Below are positions 7,246 to 8,648 of a stretch of 8,648 nucleotides of DNA, piece after piece. Made by a program: the position numbers and the translations under genes. The first letter of the stretch is position 1; the number at the start of each line of letters is the position of its first letter. The DNA comes from DASWRT01 sp036403035. Its GTDB lineage: Bacteria; Pseudomonadota; Alphaproteobacteria; ATCC43930; CGMCC-115725. The stretch covers positions 1-8,648 of the forward strand of contig DASWRT010000444.1 of the NCBI GenBank assembly GCA_036403035.1, read 5' to 3'. Under the pieces are notes generated by a model. It was not told where the DNA came from, searched no databases, and saw only the letters and a list, made by a program, of their open reading frames with translations.

Positions 7246-7287
7246 ACTATCGGCGAAACGCCCGCCGCCGTCCTTGATATGTCTCAA
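7246..7287 (-). promoter_or_regulatory. Candidate FNR/FixK-type (class II) promoter of the phosphotransferase/ATPase gene
   Basis: On the minus strand TTGAGACATATCAA (7287-7274) matches the FNR/FixK/Anr consensus TTGAT-N4-ATCAA at 9 of 10 defined bases. The promoter-proximal half-site is perfect. Exactly 22 bases later comes GATAGT (7251-7246), a 4/6 match to a sigma-70 -10 box. This places the predicted start at 7239 and the box centre at -41.5, the standard class II activator position. The leader would be about 33 nt and contains the strong ribosome-binding site. The geometry is seen directly; binding by an FNR/CRP-family oxygen or redox regulator is inferred. Confidence 0.5.
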
Positions 7288-7308
7288 GCCGGCAATCGAA
7301 ATCGAACC

Positions 7309-7415
7309 ACCGAGTCGCCGAGGGGAACGGCGCGCTTCGCGCACCCTGAAAAATTAACTTGGTTTAAAAACGACTTCGACGACTCGGTGTCCTGGTAGTC
7401 CGGGAAATTTTTTTT
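7309..7415 (+). ncRNA. Candidate structured small RNA with intrinsic terminator
   Basis: No protein gene explains this AT-richer stretch between the phosphotransferase/ATPase gene and the methyltransferase gene. On the plus strand CACCGAGTCG (7308-7317) pairs perfectly with CGACTCGGTG (7380-7389). After one C/A mismatch the helix continues 5 more pairs (7319-7323 with 7374-7378, one G-U). Inside is GCGCG-CTT-CGCGC (7330-7342), then an A/T-rich single-stranded-looking region (7343-7373). Directly abutting the closing helix are a terminator-like hairpin and eight T residues. Only the plus orientation has the T-run. The 5' end is a guess: a weak promoter (TTGATA 7274-7279, 17-bp gap, CGAAAT 7297-7302) would start transcription near 7309. 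I recognise no known RNA family. Confidence 0.38.
7390..7415 (+). terminator. Candidate intrinsic terminator (plus strand)
   Basis: TCCTGG (7390-7395) pairs with CCGGGA (7400-7405) around a TAGT loop, with one T-G wobble. It is followed by AA and T8 (7408-7415). No plus-strand protein gene ends nearby, so it probably belongs to the candidate small RNA or blocks antisense transcription into the methyltransferase gene. The stem is short, so strength is uncertain. Confidence 0.5.
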
Positions 7416-7439
7416 ATCGCGTAAAACGATGCCGGTCTC

Positions 7440-8174
7440 CTATCCCCGGAGCGGCGTCGCCGCCTGCGGCAGCGGGCTCAGCACCGGGCGGCGCTTCGCG
7501 GCGCGCACCGGCGCCGGCTTGACGTAGACTTGCTTCGCCGCCTCGATCATCGCAACCCCGGCGTAGCGCGGGAACCAGCGTTCGCCGATCTGCTCCCACG
7601 CCGCCGCGGCGCGCAGCATCATGCGCGAGCTGACCGGCGGGATGAACAGCGCCGGGGTCGATTGCAGCGGCGTGAACATCTCGTCGCGCAGCAGCCGCGA
7701 GAGCTGGCCGGGCGTGTAGGGGTGGCCGTGCCCGAACGGCGTCCGGTCGAGCCGCGCCCAGATGCCGCGCCGGTTCGGCACGATGCAGAGCAGCCGCCCG
7801 CCGCCCGCCAGCACGCGGTAGACCTCCTTGAGCAGTTGCCGGACCTGCTCGCTCCCCTCCAGCGCGTGCACCAGCAGCACGCGGTCGATCGAGTAGTCGG
7901 CGAGCGGCAGCTCGGCCTCGTCGGCCAGCGTGACGACGTTCTGTCCCTCCGCCGGCCAGGGCAGCACGCCCTGCTGCGACGGCATCACCGCGATCACCCG
8001 CTCCGCCTCGCCGAGGAACGGGCGGAGATAGGGCGTGCTGAAGCCCAGCCCGAGCACGCGCAGCCCGGCCGTCTCCGGCCAGAGCAGCCGGACGCGGCGG
8101 CGGATCATCCGCTGCGCCACCTGCCCCAGGCTGGTCGCGTAGAAATCGCGCAGATCGACGACATCCGTGTACAT
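7440..8174 (-). CDS. Class I SAM-dependent methyltransferase (Methyltransf_11 type)
   Basis: A 244-residue soluble protein. The Rossmann-type methyltransferase fold is suggested by RVLGLGFSTPYL at 39-50 (SAM-binding motif I position), an acidic DEAELPLAD segment at 85-93, DRVLLVHALEGSE at 97-109 (motif IV region) and LKEVYRVLAGGGRLLCIVPN at 115-134, the classic post-motif helix and strand. PFGHGHPYTPGQLSRLL (146-162) is followed by a less typical C-terminal third with a Lys/Arg/Pro-rich tail. Motif I is unusual: the common Asp and the GxGxG pattern are replaced by GLGFSTPYL, a variant I associate with an alphaproteobacterial group often annotated next to gloB. The substrate is unknown. The start ATG 8174 is preceded by only a weak AGGCG. 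TAGAAT (8187-8182) could be a -10 box but has no good -35. It is transcribed divergently from gloB, 151 bp away. Confidence 0.85.
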   Translation of the reverse strand: MYTDVVDLRDFYATSLGQVAQRMIRRRVRLLWPETAGLRVLGLGFSTPYLRPFLGEAERVIAVMPSQQGVLPWPAEGQNVVTLADEAELPLADYSIDRVLLVHALEGSEQVRQLLKEVYRVLAGGGRLLCIVPNRRGIWARLDRTPFGHGHPYTPGQLSRLLRDEMFTPLQSTPALFIPPVSSRMMLRAAAAWEQIGERWFPRYAGVAMIEAAKQVYVKPAPVRAAKRRPVLSPLPQAATPLRG

Positions 8175-8253
8175 CGCGCCTATTCTAACACCTCGCGGCG
8201 GGGTTGCGTCCGCCGATCTGCCGCACCCTGCCCGCGAGCGGAATCGCCCGGCG

Positions 8254-8277
8254 CGCTCCGGCCGGGACGCTCCGGAG
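8254..8277. repeat. Overlapping direct and inverted repeat in the methyltransferase-gloB divergent intergenic region
   Basis: CGCTCCGG occurs twice, at 8254-8261 and 8268-8275, offset by 14 bp. CTCCGG (8256-8261) and CCGGAG (8272-8277) form an inverted repeat with a 10-bp spacer. Its location between two divergent genes would suit an operator. GC-rich sequence makes such repeats fairly common, so this is tentative. Confidence 0.3.
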
Positions 8278-8289
8278 AACGCTTCCGCC

Positions 8290-8319
8290 TTGCCGGCCCG
8301 GGGAACAGTCCCTAGCCTC
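8290..8319 (+). promoter_or_regulatory. Weak candidate promoter for gloB
   Basis: TTGCCG (8290-8295) and TAGCCT (8314-8319) are separated by 18 bp and partly match sigma-70 -35 and -10 boxes. The predicted start, about 7 bases after the -10, falls on the A of the gloB ATG (8326). No Shine-Dalgarno sequence lies in between, which would fit a leaderless message. Confidence 0.25.
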
Positions 8320-8325
8320 TATGAT

Positions 8326-8648
8326 ATGAACGACGCTCCCGCCTCCCAGCAGCACCGGCCGGTCATCCGGCAGATCCCGGTCCTGACGGACAATTACGTC
8401 TATCTGCTCCACGACACGGCAAGCGGCGCCACCGCGGTCGTCGACCCGGCGGTGCCGGAGCCGGTGCTTGCCGTGCTCCGCGAGACGGGATGGCGGCTCA
8501 CACACATCCTCAACACCCACCACCACGGCGACCATGTCGGCGGCAACCGCGTGCTGAAGGAGGCGACCGGCGCCTTGGTCGTCGGCCCGCGCGCCGACCG
8601 CGACCGCATCCCGCTGATCGACATCGAGGTCGGCGACGGCGACACCTA
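8326..8648 (+). CDS. gloB: Hydroxyacylglutathione hydrolase (glyoxalase II), N-terminal part (runs off the right edge)
   Basis: The first 107 codons of a metallo-beta-lactamase-fold thiolesterase. It hydrolyses S-lactoylglutathione to lactate and glutathione, the second step of methylglyoxal detoxification in the cytoplasm. IPVLTDNYVYLL (17-28) is the characteristic glyoxalase II N-terminal strand. VVDP (38-41) and the metal-binding motif THHHGDH (64-70, the HxHxDH signature binding two metals) are intact. The family is usually about 255 residues, so roughly 40 percent is visible. ATG 8326 is the only reasonable start: the earlier ATG at 8321 hits a stop after two codons, and no later start precedes the conserved IPVLTDN segment. 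It is divergent from the methyltransferase gene. Confidence 0.95.
   Translation, partial: MNDAPASQQHRPVIRQIPVLTDNYVYLLHDTASGATAVVDPAVPEPVLAVLRETGWRLTHILNTHHHGDHVGGNRVLKEATGALVVGPRADRDRIPLIDIEVGDGDT

Noticed and set aside
7290..7310. GGTTCGATTTCGA on the minus strand looks like a tRNA T-loop
   Set aside because: The flanking bases do not pair into a T-stem, and no acceptor or anticodon arms can be built around it.
7207..7344. 46-residue N-terminal extension of the phosphotransferase/ATPase protein
   Set aside because: It would overlap the FNR-type promoter, its sequence looks non-coding, and the strong GGAGGGG site points to ATG 7206.
7308..7389. CACCGAGTCG resembles the tail hairpin of a Cas9 tracrRNA
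   Set aside because: It is a ten-base coincidence. There is no CRISPR array, cas gene or anti-repeat in the window.
6298..8315. Long plus-strand frames at 6298-7242 and 7530-8315
   Set aside because: They lie antisense to the phosphotransferase/ATPase and methyltransferase genes, are Arg-rich, and show no recognisable motif.

Overview
The window is a GC-rich bacterial chromosomal segment. It most likely comes from an alphaproteobacterium. The support is the strong third-position G/C preference, and the divergent pair of a small SAM-methyltransferase gene and a glyoxalase II gene (hydroxyacylglutathione hydrolase). I recall that pair as common in Hyphomicrobiales and related orders. The genus cannot be read from the sequence. 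I see no insertion sequence, integrase, CRISPR array, tRNA or rRNA, so it looks like an ordinary chromosomal neighbourhood with a few unexplained intergenic elements.

Layout, left to right. (1) 1-422, minus strand: N-terminal part of an MscS-like mechanosensitive channel that runs off the left edge. (2) 457-876, minus: a 139-residue, probably disordered protein of unknown function just upstream of the channel gene. (3) 877-1126: about 250 bp without a recognised gene. It holds two stem-loops and a possible 55-codon TTG-start frame (944-1111, minus). (4) 1127-5533, minus: a two-gene RND multidrug-efflux operon, adaptor then inner-membrane pump, 3 bp apart, with no outer-membrane channel gene or regulator in view. 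(5) 5620-7206, minus: a bifunctional aminoglycoside-phosphotransferase-like/P-loop kinase-like protein. (6) 7207-7439: a regulatory intergenic region with two notable signals described below. (7) 7440-8174, minus: a class I SAM-dependent methyltransferase. (8) 8326 to the right edge, plus: the first 107 codons of gloB.

The most interesting stretch is 7207-7439. On the minus strand a near-perfect FNR/FixK-type palindrome sits exactly where a class II activator site should be relative to a plausible -10 box. This suggests low-oxygen control of the phosphotransferase/ATPase gene. Beside it on the plus strand is an RNA-like architecture: a long closing helix, an internal GC hairpin, then a terminator-like hairpin followed by eight T residues. 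No protein gene explains it, so it is a candidate small RNA. Its possible -35 element would overlap the FNR-type box, so the two transcripts could be reciprocally regulated. That last step is speculation.

All minus-strand genes from the methyltransferase to the channel point the same way, but the intergenic gaps indicate several transcription units. Only the adaptor-pump pair is clearly an operon. The phosphotransferase/ATPase gene ends 86 bp before the adaptor start, and I see no convincing promoter there, so read-through from the FNR-type promoter into the efflux genes is possible but unproven.
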